Source: Gammaproteobacteria bacterium
GTDB lineage: Bacteria > Pseudomonadota > Gammaproteobacteria > CAJXQU01
Length of the DNA: 6,568 bases
Direction: 5' to 3'
Assembly: GCA_026984275.1 (NCBI GenBank)
Contig: JALSSM010000452.1
Coordinates: 1 to 6,568, forward strand
Part shown: piece after piece, positions 5,904-6,568 of the stretch
How positions within the stretch are numbered: position 1 is the first letter of the stretch
Layout: each line of letters opens with the position of its first letter
Translations under genes and position numbers: made by a program
Notes under the pieces: model-generated
Database searches by the model: none
The model's input: only the letters and a program-made list of their open reading frames with translations
Told to the model about the DNA's origin: nothing

Positions 5904-6568
5904 TAACACATTAACTATTGATCTTCACATGCACTCCACAGCATCAGATGGTGTTTTATCGCCAACAGAACTGGTCAACCTCTGTCATGAAAACAATGTT
6001 CAGGTGATGGCGCTCACTGATCACGATACGATCGAAGGGCAGGCAGAAGCAAAAATTGCAGCTAACAAGAAAGACATCATCCTGATCAGTGGAATTGAAA
6101 TGACGGCCAGCTGGAATAAAAAAGTTGTGCATATCATCGGTCTTAATATTGATCTCGAAAACTCTGTATTGAAAACTTCTTTACTGGAACTAAAACAGCA
6201 ACGTTTGAATCGTGCTGAAAGAATTGCAAAAAAACTTGAAGGGGCAGGAATACTGGGTACTCTGGATGGTGCAAAAAAGTTTTCTGATAACGGACTGATA
6301 ACACGGCCACATTTTGCACAATATCTTGTAGAACAAGGCCATGCAAAAGATAATCAGGATGCCTTTAAACGTTATCTTGGCCATAAAAAAAAGGCGTATG
6401 TTTCTACAGAATGGCCATCTATGGAGACAGTTCTGACCACTATCAATCAAGCCGGTGGAGTTGCTGTTCTTGCACATCCATTACGCTATAAACTAACAGC
6501 ATCATGGATGCGGCGGTTACTCGCCCGTTTTAAAGATTTGGGTGGTCAGGGAATGGAAGTTGTTTGCG
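5896..6568 (+). CDS. rnm: PHP-domain RNase AM / nucleoside bisphosphate phosphatase, 3' end cut off
   Basis: 224 codons are visible, running off the right edge; the E. coli homologue Rnm (YciV, formerly TrpH) is about 293 residues, so roughly 70 are missing. It is a PHP-superfamily metal-dependent phosphoesterase. In E. coli the enzyme trims short 5' extensions from ribosomal and other RNAs and can dephosphorylate 3',5'-nucleoside bisphosphates. Metal-ligand motifs are H11-x-H13 (DLHMHSTASDG), D18, D42-H43-D44 (LTDHDTIEG), E68 (GIEMTASW), H79 (VHIIGLN) and H194 (VLAHPLRY). The RPHFAQYLVE segment (from 137) also matches the family. The ATG at 5896 sits inside the end of yheS, with stop and start sharing ATGCCTGA, so it is probably co-transcribed and coupled. 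Only a weak AGAGA lies upstream as a ribosome-binding site. Confidence 0.93.
   Translation, partial: MPDNTLTIDLHMHSTASDGVLSPTELVNLCHENNVQVMALTDHDTIEGQAEAKIAANKKDIILISGIEMTASWNKKVVHIIGLNIDLENSVLKTSLLELKQQRLNRAERIAKKLEGAGILGTLDGAKKFSDNGLITRPHFAQYLVEQGHAKDNQDAFKRYLGHKKKAYVSTEWPSMETVLTTINQAGGVAVLAHPLRYKLTASWMRRLLARFKDLGGQGMEVVC

Overview
The window looks like a piece of a gammaproteobacterial chromosome with moderately low GC. Two genes point there: an ABC-F ATPase that can be followed almost line by line against Escherichia coli YheS, and a PHP-domain protein that matches E. coli Rnm/YciV (RNase AM). I cannot name the genus. No tRNA, rRNA, CRISPR array, toxin-antitoxin or defence cluster is visible.

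Layout. Bases 24-1258 are a complete IS3-family insertion sequence of about 1.2 kb, transcribed leftward. It has 29-bp imperfect terminal inverted repeats, orfA, orfB with a full DDE triad, and an in-frame A AAA AAG slippage site that would fuse the two frames into a 386-residue transposase. Bases 1259-1719 hold no convincing gene. They begin with a dense run of hairpins; two of these share a core in opposite orientation, have complementary loops, and differ by compensatory base-pair changes. Bases 1720-3927 encode a 735-residue cyclic-di-GMP protein with the order REC-PAS-GGDEF-EAL. Its catalytic motifs look intact, but the receiver has Asn at the phospho-acceptor position and the GGDEF domain carries an insert of about 16 residues. 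Bases 4017-5903 encode YheS. The PHP gene starts at 5896, overlaps the yheS stop by 8 bases and runs off the right edge.

How the parts relate. yheS (ribosome-associated ATPase) and rnm (5' RNA end maturation) overlap and are probably co-transcribed, giving a small translation/RNA-maintenance unit. The c-di-GMP protein lies upstream on the same strand after an 89-base gap and looks functionally independent. The IS transposase points away from it, so the 460-base gap is the regulatory region of the c-di-GMP gene, with the IS end as its far border.

Most of the window is ordinary. The points that deserve a second look are the covarying hairpin pair beside the IS, the pseudo-receiver, and the insert between the I-site and the GGDEF motif. 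I see no clear new multi-gene system.
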